Of a stretch of DNA of 64,000 nucleotides, positions 18,943 through 28,241 are shown one piece after another; within the stretch, counting starts at the first letter, position 1, and each line of letters starts with the position of its first letter. Location: contig NZ_JALKFS010000005.1 in assembly GCF_023051145.1 (NCBI RefSeq), forward strand, positions 2,373,733-2,437,732, read 5' to 3'. The notes below the pieces were generated by a model. The model was not told the DNA's origin and made no database searches. It saw only the letters and a program-made list of their open reading frames with translations. Source of the DNA: Williamsia sp. DF01-3 (GTDB lineage: Bacteria; Actinomycetota; Actinomycetes; Mycobacteriales; Mycobacteriaceae). The position numbers and the translations under genes were made by a program.

Positions 18943-20433
18943 ATGACCAAGACATCGTCGTTTGCCGCCGGTTGGGTGGGTGGTGCCGAGCTCGTCGGCG
19001 CAGGGCCCACGCACGACGTCATCGATCCGGCCACCGGCAAGGCTGTCGCCTCTACGTCCCTCGCCTCGGCGCAGGACGTGGACACCGCGGTGGACGTCGC
19101 GCGAGATGCGCTGCGGGACTGGGCATCGGCGACACCGGCGCACCGTGGTGCGGTGCTGGCCGAGCTCGCATCCGCCATGTCGGCGGCCGGCGACGCCCTC
19201 GCGGCCGAAGAAGTCAGTCACACCGGAAAGCCCATCCGGCTCGCCACCGAGTTCGACGTGCCCGGATGTGTCGACAACACCACCTTCTTTGCGGGTCTGG
19301 CCCGCAACCTGGAAGGGAAGGCGACGGCGGAGTACTCCGGTGAGCACACCTCATCCATCCGGCGCGAACCCGTCGGTGTGGTCGGGTCCATCACGCCGTG
19401 GAACTATCCGTTGCAGATGGCGGTCTGGAAGGTCATGCCTGCGTTGGCCGCCGGATGCACCGTGGTCCTCAAGCCCGCCGAACTCACGCCGCTGACCACG
19501 TTGACGTTGGCCCGCCTGGCCTCGGAGGCCGGACTGCCAGACGGGGTGTTCAACGTGTTGACCGGTACCGGCGCGGAGGTGGGTGCCGCCATCGCCGGCC
19601 ATGCCGGCGTGGACGTGGTCACCTTCACCGGATCGACCGGGGTCGGCCGTCAGGTGATGGCGCAGGCCGCAGTTCACGGCACCCGGGTGCAGTTGGAGTT
19701 GGGGGGCAAGGCCCCACTGGTGGTGTTCGATGATGCCGACCTCGAGGCGGCCGTCCATGGAGCGGTCGCTGGGGCGTTGATCAACTCCGGCCAGGACTGC
19801 ACCGCCGCCACGCGAGCCATTGTGGCTCGACCCCTGTACGACGACTTCGTGGCCGGTGTGGCCGAGTTGATGTCCGCCGTGAGGATGGGTGATCCCACCG
19901 ATTCGGCGACCGATATGGGCCCACTCATCTCGGCTGCCCATCGCGACAAGGTGTCGGCGATGGTGGATCGCGCCCGCGACGGTGGCATCAGGGTGGTCAC
20001 CGGCGGCACCGTTCCAGAGGGCCCAGGCGCCTTCTATCCGCCGACCCTGCTCGCCGACGTACCCGAGGATGCCGAGGTGTACCGAGACGAGGTCTTCGGC
20101 CCCGTACTGACGGTCAGTGCCTTCGACGACGATGACGATGCACTTCGCCGCGCCAACGACACCGTGTACGGGTTGGCCGCATCGGCATGGACCCGTGATC
20201 TGTACCGCGCTCAGCGTGCTTCGCGTGAGATCCGCGCCGGATGCGTGTGGATCAACGATCACATCCCCATCATCAGCGAGATGCCGCACGGCGGAGTCGG
20301 TGCGTCCGGATTCGGCAAGGACATGTCCACTTACTCGCTGGACGAATACCTCACCATCAAACACGTGATGAGCGACATCACAGGAGTATCGCAAAAACCA
20401 TGGCACCGAACAGTTTTCACCCTGCCGCAATAA
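18943..20433 (+). CDS. Aminobutyraldehyde dehydrogenase (PatD/PuuC-like)
   Basis: A 496-residue NAD(P)-dependent aldehyde dehydrogenase. Landmarks in order: TPWNYPLQM substrate/cofactor segment, FTGSTGVG, the general-base Glu in LELGGK, the catalytic Cys in GQDCTAATR, EVFGPVL, and a C-terminal GGVGASGFGKDMSTY tail characteristic of gamma-aminobutyraldehyde and betaine aldehyde dehydrogenases. It would oxidise the aldehyde formed from putrescine to 4-aminobutyrate. The FAD oxidase gene starts inside its last 34 bases, so the two are co-translated. Confidence 0.86.
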   Translation: MTKTSSFAAGWVGGAELVGAGPTHDVIDPATGKAVASTSLASAQDVDTAVDVARDALRDWASATPAHRGAVLAELASAMSAAGDALAAEEVSHTGKPIRLATEFDVPGCVDNTTFFAGLARNLEGKATAEYSGEHTSSIRREPVGVVGSITPWNYPLQMAVWKVMPALAAGCTVVLKPAELTPLTTLTLARLASEAGLPDGVFNVLTGTGAEVGAAIAGHAGVDVVTFTGSTGVGRQVMAQAAVHGTRVQLELGGKAPLVVFDDADLEAAVHGAVAGALINSGQDCTAATRAIVARPLYDDFVAGVAELMSAVRMGDPTDSATDMGPLISAAHRDKVSAMVDRARDGGIRVVTGGTVPEGPGAFYPPTLLADVPEDAEVYRDEVFGPVLTVSAFDDDDDALRRANDTVYGLAASAWTRDLYRAQRASREIRAGCVWINDHIPIISEMPHGGVGASGFGKDMSTYSLDEYLTIKHVMSDITGVSQKPWHRTVFTLPQ

Positions 20434-21857
20434 AGGCATCCGCCTCCTGGGCGTTGTCGCCCACCGCCCGCGGAACGGCCGTGGTCGCCGAGGCGGCGCC
20501 GGCGCCCTTCTGGCTCGACCGGCCCGAACGCCCCATTGCCCGGGGGCGACTGAGCGGATCGACGGCTGCGGACCTGGTGATCGTCGGCGGCGGGTTTACC
20601 GGACTCTGGGCAGCGGTGCAGGCGGCCGAGGCAGATCCTGCGCGGTCGGTCATCCTGCTCGAGGGCGCGCGGATCGCCGAAGGAGCGTCTGGACGCAACG
20701 GCGGGTTCTGTTCGGCCAGTCTGACCCACGGCCTGGTGAACGGACTGGACCGCTACGCCGACGAGTTACCCGAGCTGCTCCGAATGGGTGTGGAGACACT
20801 CGATGAGATCGAAACAGCGATGCGGCGCCTTGGCATCGACGCCGACGCAGAGCGCAACGGTGAGCTCGACATCGCCAATTTTCAGTGGCAGGTGGACGAC
20901 CTGAAAGACGTTGCGCGCCGGGGTCAACTCCTCGACCAACCGTTGCGGTTCCTCGATGCCGACGAGCTCGCCCGCCACATCTTGAGCCCGATGGCTCACG
21001 GGGCGGTCTACGACCCCGACGTGATCCTGATCGATCCCGCGCGCCTCGCCTGGGGTCTGGCCGCGGCAGCCGAACGCCTCGGTGTCCGCGTGTACGAACA
21101 CAGCGAAGTCACTGAGCTCCGTTCGGTGGGTGATCGTGTGCACCTGCAGACGGGCTACGGCACGGTTGATGCCGCCAAGGTGATACTGGCGACGGCAGCA
21201 TCAAAACCCCTGCGCCGCAAACTCGGTCATCTGATGGTGCCGGTGTGGGACTACGCGATCATGACCGAGCCGCTCACCGATGCGCAGTTCGCGGCCATCG
21301 GCTGGACGGGTCGTCAGGGACTTGCCGACTCGGGCAACCGTTTCCACTATTTCCGGCTCACCGCCGACAACCGCATCCTGTTCGGTGGCTGGGATGCGAT
21401 CTACCACTACGGTTCGGACACCGATCCGCGGCATGCCCAGCGCCCGGCGGAATTCGCCCTGCTGGCCGAACATCTGTTGCAGGTGTTCCCGCAGCTGGAA
21501 GGGATCAAGGCCAGCCACGCCTGGGGAGGTGTGATCGACACCTGCTCGCGGTTCAGCAACTTCTGGGATGTGAGCATGGGCGGCAAGGTGGTGTCCGTCC
21601 TCGGTTTCACCGGGCTCGGTGTCGGGGCCTCACACTTCGGGGCGCGCACCGCGCTCGACCTCGTCGACGGGAAGGACACCGAGCGAACCCGGCTGAAGAT
21701 GGTGCAGACAAAGCCGCTGCCCTTCCCGCCGGAGCCGCTGCGGTGGTTCGGGATCACCGTCACCCGCCATGAGTTCGCACGTGCCGACCGCAATCAGGGC
21801 CGGCGCGGCCTGTGGCTCAAGACCATGGACGCGCTGGGCCTCGGCTTCGACTCCTGA
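20400..21857 (+). CDS. FAD-dependent amine/amino acid oxidoreductase (PuuB/DadA-like)
   Basis: A 485-residue flavoprotein of the DAO family, with the dinucleotide-binding motif VGGGFTGLWAA near residue 65, the SGRNGGFCSASL segment typical of PuuB-like oxidases, and a C-terminal GFTGLGVGASHFGAR FAD-closing motif. The start is the ATG at 20400, which overlaps the dehydrogenase gene by 34 bases and has CAGGAG upstream. In the context of aminotransferase, aldehyde dehydrogenase and Lrp it probably oxidises a (gamma-glutamyl)amine or related substrate. Confidence 0.83.
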   Translation: MAPNSFHPAAIKASASWALSPTARGTAVVAEAAPAPFWLDRPERPIARGRLSGSTAADLVIVGGGFTGLWAAVQAAEADPARSVILLEGARIAEGASGRNGGFCSASLTHGLVNGLDRYADELPELLRMGVETLDEIETAMRRLGIDADAERNGELDIANFQWQVDDLKDVARRGQLLDQPLRFLDADELARHILSPMAHGAVYDPDVILIDPARLAWGLAAAAERLGVRVYEHSEVTELRSVGDRVHLQTGYGTVDAAKVILATAASKPLRRKLGHLMVPVWDYAIMTEPLTDAQFAAIGWTGRQGLADSGNRFHYFRLTADNRILFGGWDAIYHYGSDTDPRHAQRPAEFALLAEHLLQVFPQLEGIKASHAWGGVIDTCSRFSNFWDVSMGGKVVSVLGFTGLGVGASHFGARTALDLVDGKDTERTRLKMVQTKPLPFPPEPLRWFGITVTRHEFARADRNQGRRGLWLKTMDALGLGFDS

Positions 21858-21858
21858 C

Positions 21859-21925
21859 CCCGATCTTGGTGGGTTCGGGCGAGCGTTTGTGCAGGTCGGC
21901 TTCGCCCGAACCCACCAAGATCGGG
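21859..21925. terminator. Long perfect hairpin between convergent genes
   Basis: A perfect 24-bp inverted repeat (arms 21859-21882 and 21902-21925) separated by a 19-base loop, lying two bases past the oxidase stop and six bases from the stop of the convergent universal stress protein gene. Position and symmetry fit a bidirectional terminator. The arm is much longer than a usual rho-independent stem. Confidence 0.65.
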
Positions 21926-21930
21926 TCTGG

Positions 21931-22797
21931 TCAGGGCGTGAAGTCCTTGGGTACGACAATGATCGGCGCATCGGTGTTCCTCAAGATGCGGGCCGACATG
22001 GAACCCAGGAACGCCCGGCGTGGGGGAGCAAGCCGTCCCGACCCGATCACCACCACATCTCCCGGTCCCCAGCGCAATTCATCGAGCGCTTCCTCGACCG
22101 TGTCGCCGTCGGCGACAAGCGATTCGATGCCTACGGCACCGCCACAACTTTCTTCGGCGAGCCTGAGGTTGGCCTTTGCCGCGGCGACGTGACGGGTGCG
22201 AACCTCGGACGAAGCGTCGTCGGTTTCGGCGTATCCGTCGTGGGAGACCAGCGACAGGAGACGGAGATTCAATCCGCCTTCCCGCGCGAGGCCGAGGGCA
22301 AATGGGAGCGGATTGTCTTTGGACTCGGCAGTGGGCACAGCCACCGTCAACGTGTCGATGGTGGGGATGTCGGCGCGACTGTATCCGCGGGGCGCCAAGG
22401 CGACCGGTACCGGTGAGGCGTGGGTCAGAGCCGACGAGATGGTTCCGAGGGTGTGTTTGCCCAGGATGCCGTCGCTCGTGCCGCCCACCACGATCATCGC
22501 TGCCTTGGTCTCGAGAGCGAACTCGATGAGACACTGGGGGAACGATTCGGCGACCGGGGTGTGCGTCTTCACATCGATGCCGTCTGGGATGTCCTCGACC
22601 ACCTCGTCGAGCCACTGCTGTGCTTTCCGAACCAGCGCCTCTTGGTAGCTCGTCCGACCCGGTGAACCATCCGGCTCGGTTTCACGCACCACGCAGACGA
22701 GGTCGATCGCAGCCCCGGTGGCACGAGCGATGGCGATGGCGAGGTTCACCCCGTCATCACCGGTGTCGGTGTAGAGGTAACCCACTGTCAATCTCAT
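21931..22797 (-). CDS. Universal stress protein with two USP domains
   Basis: A 288-residue tandem USP protein as found widely in Mycobacteriales. Each half begins with a VGYL/VAVP strand and ends near a nucleotide-loop signature; GGTSDGILGKHTLGTIS in the first half and VIGSGRLAPPRRAFLGSMS in the second match the G-2x-G-9x-G(S/T) ATP-binding pattern. It lies 78 bases downstream of the APC permease on the same strand and may be cotranscribed with it. Confidence 0.88.
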   Translation of the reverse strand: MRLTVGYLYTDTGDDGVNLAIAIARATGAAIDLVCVVRETEPDGSPGRTSYQEALVRKAQQWLDEVVEDIPDGIDVKTHTPVAESFPQCLIEFALETKAAMIVVGGTSDGILGKHTLGTISSALTHASPVPVALAPRGYSRADIPTIDTLTVAVPTAESKDNPLPFALGLAREGGLNLRLLSLVSHDGYAETDDASSEVRTRHVAAAKANLRLAEESCGGAVGIESLVADGDTVEEALDELRWGPGDVVVIGSGRLAPPRRAFLGSMSARILRNTDAPIIVVPKDFTP

Positions 22798-22875
22798 GAG
22801 TGTGAACCGGCTTTCGTTACAGGCGTTGTGGTGAGGGTTGGGCGGGCACTGCGGGGTGCGGACGGCTGTCCGACC

Positions 22876-24384
22876 TCAGTACACATCAGGAACCTTGACT
22901 TCGGTGCGGGCATTGAGGGTCTTGCCCTTCCAGAAGTCCTTCGGCCCGAATGCGAAACACAGCAACATCAGAGGGATGCCGAGCACCAACATGCCCACAC
23001 CCATGACGAACACGCCGCCGACGCCGCCGACGGAGGTGTACCCGTAGTCAATCGAGTACATGTCGATTGCGCTCTTGATGAAGGCCCACGTCATCGCAAG
23101 GGCACCGAGAAGCGGGAAGATGCCGCGGAAGAACATGTTTCGGACAGATGTGAACAGTGTCTTGCGGAAATACCAGACACAGGCATACGCGGTGATCCCG
23201 TAATAGAACGCCACCGCCAGGCCCAGGGATGCCACGGAGTCGCCGAGGGTGTTGGCGCTGACGAGTGACAGCACGAGGTAGAACGCAAGTGCGGCCCCAC
23301 CCATGACGGCCGTGCCGAATGCCGGTGTCATGTAACGGGGATGGATGGTCGCAAAGCGTTTGGGGATCGCCCCGTAGACGGCCATGGAGAGCGTTCCGCG
23401 AGCGGTCGGCAGGATGGTGGACTGTGTGGACGACAGCGCGGAGACCGACACGGTGAGCAGTAACAGCGCCGAGAGAACTGCGCCGGCAACGGGATCACCG
23501 AGGATGGTCAGCACGTCATCGGCGTTCTCTTCGTTGTTCAGGCCGATACCGGTGTCGCCGAATCCGGCAAACGATTGGATGGCGTAGGCGACCAGGACGT
23601 AGGTGCAGACCAGGATGATCGTGGTGAGGACGGCAGCGCGGCCCGGTGTCTTCGCGGAGTCCTTGGTTTCCTCGCCGACGGCCAGGCAGGCGTCCCAGCC
23701 CCAGTAGATGAAGATGCAGAGGATGACGGCTTCGGCGATCGCCGACGAACTCAGGCCACTCGGCCACAGCCAGCTGAGCTCGGGATTGATTGCCTGTGGG
23801 CCGGCCTTGTCGAGGCCGACCTTGACGAGCGCGATCACGCTGGCGGTGATGAGGACACCGAATTGAACGGTGATCAGGACGTTCTGCATCCGCTCGCTGA
23901 TGACGATGCCGCGGATGCTGACCCACGTCATCATCACGATCAGGGCACTGCCCAGCAGCACCTTGATCCAGATGTTCTCGGCCCAAGAATCGAGGTGGAG
24001 GAACCGAAGTAGGTAGACGCCGGCGACCTCGGCCACGTTGGCGAGCACGATGATCGCCGAGACCGCCAGGCCCCAGCCACCGATCCAGCCGACCCAGGGC
24101 CCGAACGCCTTGGTGCCCCATGTGAACGTGGTGCCGCAGTCGGGGGTGTCCTGGCCGAGCTCGCGATAGGCGAACGCGATCAGCAGCATGGGGATGAATG
24201 CGAGCACGAACATGGCCGGAGCCTTTTCGTGCACTGCTGCGACAACAAAACCGAGAGTGGCGGCGAGGCTGTACGCGGGTGCCACGGCTGACAGGCCGAT
24301 GACGACGTTGCCCACCAATCCCAGTGAGCCGGCGCGCAGCCCCTTGTCTGAGACGGCGGTACCGGGTGCTTCCGAAATGGCCAT
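22876..24384 (-). CDS. APC family amino acid/polyamine permease
   Basis: A 502-residue transporter with about 12 hydrophobic helices. The N-terminal GLVGNVVIGLSAVAPAYSLA has the conserved unwound-helix region of the amino acid-polyamine-organocation superfamily. GxGxR-type details vary in this group, so the substrate is uncertain; proximity to the amine catabolic genes suggests an amino acid or polyamine. The 234-base region to the divergent lyase gene holds its promoter. Confidence 0.87.
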   Translation of the reverse strand: MAISEAPGTAVSDKGLRAGSLGLVGNVVIGLSAVAPAYSLAATLGFVVAAVHEKAPAMFVLAFIPMLLIAFAYRELGQDTPDCGTTFTWGTKAFGPWVGWIGGWGLAVSAIIVLANVAEVAGVYLLRFLHLDSWAENIWIKVLLGSALIVMMTWVSIRGIVISERMQNVLITVQFGVLITASVIALVKVGLDKAGPQAINPELSWLWPSGLSSSAIAEAVILCIFIYWGWDACLAVGEETKDSAKTPGRAAVLTTIILVCTYVLVAYAIQSFAGFGDTGIGLNNEENADDVLTILGDPVAGAVLSALLLLTVSVSALSSTQSTILPTARGTLSMAVYGAIPKRFATIHPRYMTPAFGTAVMGGAALAFYLVLSLVSANTLGDSVASLGLAVAFYYGITAYACVWYFRKTLFTSVRNMFFRGIFPLLGALAMTWAFIKSAIDMYSIDYGYTSVGGVGGVFVMGVGMLVLGIPLMLLCFAFGPKDFWKGKTLNARTEVKVPDVY

Positions 24385-24452
24385 GGGTATCTCCGGACGG
24401 TGAGGGGATCGAACATGCTTACCGTACGGTTTCGACAGTCAAATCGCGTCAC

Positions 24453-24467
24453 AACAACGAAATTGTT
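24453..24467. promoter_or_regulatory. AACAA/TTGTT palindrome upstream of the APC permease
   Basis: AACAA-CGAAA-TTGTT, a perfect 5-bp inverted repeat in the divergent promoter region between the permease and the CitE-like gene. It shares its half-site with the repeat in the lrp promoter region and may be bound by the same regulator. This is inference from similarity only. Confidence 0.25.
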
Positions 24468-24618
24468 TCCAGATCAGTAACACGACGACTGATTTAGTTG
24501 ATGAACCCACCACGGGCTCGCCTATTGGCTCGTCTTGTGGACTTGATGGTGGGCAGCGACGCGCTCGCCCTTTGCCCCCGTTGATCCGACGTGGATCGAT
24601 AGAGGACCATTGTGTGTT

Positions 24619-25536
24619 GTGAACGCTCCGAAGAATGCCACCGCCATCGACCCCGACGACATCGGTTTTCGTATCGACCCGGTGCTGGCGCGCAGCTGGC
24701 TGCTGGTGAACGGTCTGCAGTACGAGAGGTTCCAAGCTGCTGTCCAGTCACGTGCCGACATCGTCGTTCTGGACATCGAGGACGCTGTCGCCCCGAGGGA
24801 CAAGGTGGCCGCCCGTGAGAACGTGGTCCGCTGGCTCGGGGACGGGAATCGTGACTGGGTACGTGTCAACGGCTTCGGTACGCAGTGGTGGGCCGACGAC
24901 CTCGACGCGCTGAGCAAGGTGACGGTCGGAGGCGTGATGCTGGCCATGGTCGAGTCGGTCGACCACGTGACCGAGACCGCCAAACGACTACCGGGTGTGC
25001 CGATCGTCGCGTTGGTCGAGACTGCCCGCGGTTTGGAGCGGATCAGCGAGATCGCCTTGGCCAAGGGTACTTTCAGGCTGGCCTTCGGTATCGGCGACTT
25101 CCGGCGCGACACCGGTTTCGGTGATCAGCCCGCCACGCTGGCGTACGCCCGATCGCGCTTCACCATCGCCGCGAAAGCTGCCCACCTGCCGAGTGCGATC
25201 GATGGGCCCACGGTCGGGTCGTCGGCGCTCAAGCTGAGTGAGGCCACGGCCGTGAGCGCCGAGTTCGGGATGACGGGAAAGATCTGCCTGACGCCCGACC
25301 AGTGCGCTGCGGTCAACGAGGGTCTCTCACCCTCGCACGAGGAGATCGCCTGGGCGCTGGAGTTCTTCGCCGAGTTCGAACGTGACGGCGGCGAGATCCG
25401 CAACGGGTCCGACCTGCCACGCATTGCCCGCGGCACCAAGATCCTCGATCTCGCGCGTGCCTACGGCATCGAGTTCAGCGAAGAATACGACGACCCCGAC
25501 CACATGCCCGCGCCGTCCGACACCTACCACTACTGA
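24619..25536 (+). CDS. CoA ester lyase, CitE/HpcH family
   Basis: A 305-residue HpcH/HpaI-fold protein of the CitE-like type that cleaves or forms beta-hydroxyacyl-CoA esters such as citramalyl- or malyl-CoA. Visible motifs are RSWLLVNG, the metal-binding DIEDAV, VRVNGFGT and the ALVETARGL strand with the metal Glu. I place the start at the GTG 24619; TTG 24610 would add three residues, and AGAGGA at 24601-24606 could serve either. There is no CitD/CitF partner nearby, so it is not a citrate lyase complex. Confidence 0.85.
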   Translation: MNAPKNATAIDPDDIGFRIDPVLARSWLLVNGLQYERFQAAVQSRADIVVLDIEDAVAPRDKVAARENVVRWLGDGNRDWVRVNGFGTQWWADDLDALSKVTVGGVMLAMVESVDHVTETAKRLPGVPIVALVETARGLERISEIALAKGTFRLAFGIGDFRRDTGFGDQPATLAYARSRFTIAAKAAHLPSAIDGPTVGSSALKLSEATAVSAEFGMTGKICLTPDQCAAVNEGLSPSHEEIAWALEFFAEFERDGGEIRNGSDLPRIARGTKILDLARAYGIEFSEEYDDPDHMPAPSDTYHY

Positions 25537-25553
25537 ACCGGCCCCGGACAGCA

Positions 25554-25585
25554 CAATGGCCGTCACCTCGAGGTGACGGCCATTG
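25554..25585. terminator. Perfect palindrome between citE-like gene and sdhB
   Basis: A 16-bp arm followed directly by its exact complement (CAATGGCCGTCACCTC / GAGGTGACGGCCATTG) between two convergent genes, consistent with a bidirectional terminator. In RNA a few central bases would have to loop out. Confidence 0.65.
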
Positions 25586-25608
25586 GGTGTGTCGGGAACT
25601 TGCTCAGA

Positions 25609-26399
25609 TCAGCGGGCAAACATCAACGCGCGCTTGACTTCCTGGATCGCCTGGGTCACCTGGATGCCGCGGGGGCAGGCGTCGGTGCAGTTGAAGGTGG
25701 TGCGGCAACGCCACACACCGTCGACCTCGTTGAGGATGTCCAGCCGTTCTGCGGCACCTTCGTCGCGGCTGTCGAAGATGAAGCGGTGAGCGTTGACGAT
25801 GGCTGCGGGACCGAAGTAGCTGCCCTCGCTCCAGTACACCGGGCAACTGGTGGTGCAGCATGCACACAGAATGCACTTCGTGGTGTCGTCGAACCGCGCG
25901 CGGTCGGTCTGGCTCTGGATGCGCTCACGAGTCGGCTCGTTGCCGCTGGTCATCAGGAACGGCTTGACGGCGCGGTACGCGTCGAAGAACGGCTCCATGT
26001 CGACCACGAGATCCTTCTCCACGGGCAGGCCGCGGATCGGTTCGATGGTGATGGTGATCTCTTTGGACTTGTCCTTGGGGAGCATGTCCTTCATCAGCAG
26101 CTTGCAGGCCAGCCGGTTCACACCGTTGATCCGCATGGCATCGGAGCCGCAGACTCCGTGAGCGCAGGAGCGACGGAACGTCAGGGTGCCGTCGAGGTAG
26201 CCCTTCACGTAGTGCAGCAGGTTGAGCAGGCGGTCGGTCTGCAGAGCAGGCACGCGGAAACTTTCGAAACCCTGTGCGTCCGGATCTTCCGGATTGAACC
26301 GGCGAATCTTCAGGGTCACCATGGTCGCCTCGTCGGGCACCGGGGGAGTGGGGGGCCGTCGGGAGCTTCGCCGGCGGCGACATCGGTGGTTATGGTCAT
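25609..26399 (-). CDS. sdhB: Succinate dehydrogenase iron-sulfur subunit (frameshifted in this sequence)
   Basis: Electron-transfer subunit of complex II. It carries the [2Fe-2S] cysteines in SCAHGVCGSD and the [4Fe-4S]/[3Fe-4S] motifs CILCACCTTSCPVY and CTDACPRG. The uninterrupted frame begins only at 26340, but an ATG at 26397-26399, overlapping the sdhA stop (ATGA), opens MTITTDVAAG...PPLP and then runs into the wrong frame. Adding one C to the C5 run at 26342-26346 (or the C6 run at 26350-26355) joins it as PPLPPVPDEATMVTLKI and gives 263 residues, the length I recall for M. tuberculosis SdhB. A sequencing deletion is the likely explanation; internal starts (GTG 26340, ATG 26322) would otherwise be needed. 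Confidence 0.92.
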
Positions 26400-28153
26400 C
26401 AGTACTTCCGCTCCATCGGCTCGTAACGGGTCTGGACCACTGGCTTGTAGTCCAACTCGATGTCGGAGAGAAGGGTGTCGCCCTTCTTGTAGGCCATCGT
26501 GTGCCGCATGTAGTTGGTGTCGTCGCGATCGGGGTAGTCCTCGCGGGCGTGACCGCCGCGCGATTCCTTCCGGTTCAGCGCGCCGACGACGGTGACCTCG
26601 GCCATCTCCAGGAGGAAGCCGAGCTCGATCGCCTCGAGCAGGTCGCTGTTGAAGCGCTTGCCCTTGTCGTGAACACGAATGTGGTTGTAGCGCTCTTTGA
26701 ATCCGTGGATGTCGGTGAGTGCCTGCTTGAGGGTCTCCTCGGTACGGAACACCGAGGCGTTCGCGTCCATCGAGGCCTGCAGTTCGGTACGGATGTCGGC
26801 GACACGCTCGTGTCCGTGATCGGAGAGGATGGTCTCGAGCCATCCGTCGACCATCTTGGTCGGCTCCTCGGGCATCTCGTGAAAGTCCGTGTTGAGCGCG
26901 TACTCGGCCGCTGCGATCCCGGCGCGACGACCGAAGACGTTGATGTCGAGGAGTGAGTTGGTGCCGAGGCGATTTGCGCCGTGGACCGAGACGCACGCAC
27001 ACTCGCCGGCGGCGTACAGCCCGTGCACGACCTCGTCGTTGTTCGCCAGAACCTCGCCGTTGATCTTGGTCGGGATGCCGCCCATGACGTAGTGGCAGGT
27101 GGGGAACACGGGTACGTATTCGGTGACCGGATCGACGCCGAGGTAGGTGCGAGCGAACTCGGTGATGTCGGGCAGCTTCTCGTTGAGGACCTCCTCACCG
27201 AGGTGGGTGACGTCGATGTAGACGTAGTCCTTGTTCGGTCCGGCGCCGCGGCCTTCGAGAACCTCGAGAACCATCGAGCGGGCGACGATGTCGCGGGGAG
27301 CGAGGTCCTTGATGGTGGGGGCGTAGCGCTCCATGAACCGCTCACCGTCCACGTTGCGGAGGATGCCGCCCTCGCCGCGTACGGCCTCGGAGATCAGGAT
27401 GCCCAGCCCGGCAAGACCTGTCGGGTGGAACTGATGGAACTCCATGTCCTCCAACGGCAGACCCTTGCGGAAGACGATGCCCATGCCGTCACCGGTGAGG
27501 GTGTGTGCATTGGACGTGGTCTTGTACATGCGTCCCGAGCCGCCGGTCGCGAAGACGATCGACTTGGCGTGGAAGACGTGGATCTCGCCGGTGGCCAGCT
27601 CGTAGGCGACCACACCGGTGGCAACCTTCTCGCCCTTGTCGTTCTCGGTGAGGCAGATGTCGAGCGCGTAGAACTCGTTGAAGAACTCGACGTCGTGCTT
27701 GACGCAGTTCTGGTACAGCGTCTGCAAGATCATGTGGCCGGTGCGGTCGGCCGCGTAGCAGGCCCGACGGACCGGGCTCTTGCCGTGGTCGCGGGTGTGC
27801 CCGCCGAATCGACGCTGGTCGATCTTGCCCTCGGGGGTCCGGTTGAACGGCAGGCCCATCTTCTCGAGGTCGAGGACGGCGTCGATCGCCTCCTTGGCCA
27901 TGATCTCGACGGCGTCCTGGTCGGCGAGGTAGTCGCCGCCCTTGACGGTGTCGAAGGTGTGCCACTCCCAGTTGTCCTCTTCGACGTTGGCCAGAGCGGC
28001 GCACATGCCGCCCTGCGCAGCGCCGGTGTGGCTACGGGTGGGGTAGAGCTTGGTCAGCACAGCTGTTCGGGTGCGTGGACCGGCTTCGATGGCCGCGCGC
28101 ATCCCGGCGCCGCCGGCGCCGACGATCACCACGTCGTAACGGTGTTCCTGCAT
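26399..28153 (-). CDS. sdhA: Succinate dehydrogenase flavoprotein subunit
   Basis: The 584-residue catalytic subunit of complex II that oxidises succinate to fumarate. It has the FAD motif VGAGGAGMRAA near the N-terminus, the covalent-FAD His in RSHTGAAQGG, the GGHTRDHGKSPVRRAC active-site region and the C-terminal NRKESRGGHAREDYP segment. It follows sdhD by 88 bases and overlaps the start of sdhB by the ATGA junction, so it is third in a sdhCDAB operon. Confidence 0.97.
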   Translation of the reverse strand: MQEHRYDVVIVGAGGAGMRAAIEAGPRTRTAVLTKLYPTRSHTGAAQGGMCAALANVEEDNWEWHTFDTVKGGDYLADQDAVEIMAKEAIDAVLDLEKMGLPFNRTPEGKIDQRRFGGHTRDHGKSPVRRACYAADRTGHMILQTLYQNCVKHDVEFFNEFYALDICLTENDKGEKVATGVVAYELATGEIHVFHAKSIVFATGGSGRMYKTTSNAHTLTGDGMGIVFRKGLPLEDMEFHQFHPTGLAGLGILISEAVRGEGGILRNVDGERFMERYAPTIKDLAPRDIVARSMVLEVLEGRGAGPNKDYVYIDVTHLGEEVLNEKLPDITEFARTYLGVDPVTEYVPVFPTCHYVMGGIPTKINGEVLANNDEVVHGLYAAGECACVSVHGANRLGTNSLLDINVFGRRAGIAAAEYALNTDFHEMPEEPTKMVDGWLETILSDHGHERVADIRTELQASMDANASVFRTEETLKQALTDIHGFKERYNHIRVHDKGKRFNSDLLEAIELGFLLEMAEVTVVGALNRKESRGGHAREDYPDRDDTNYMRHTMAYKKGDTLLSDIELDYKPVVQTRYEPMERKY

Positions 28154-28241
28154 CTATGGCTTCTCTCTCATCAGTGTCACCGGATGCGGCCGGTGGGTGC
28201 TCGCCGGAGGCATGCGGTCGTGGCCGGAAGGCGGATCGGGG

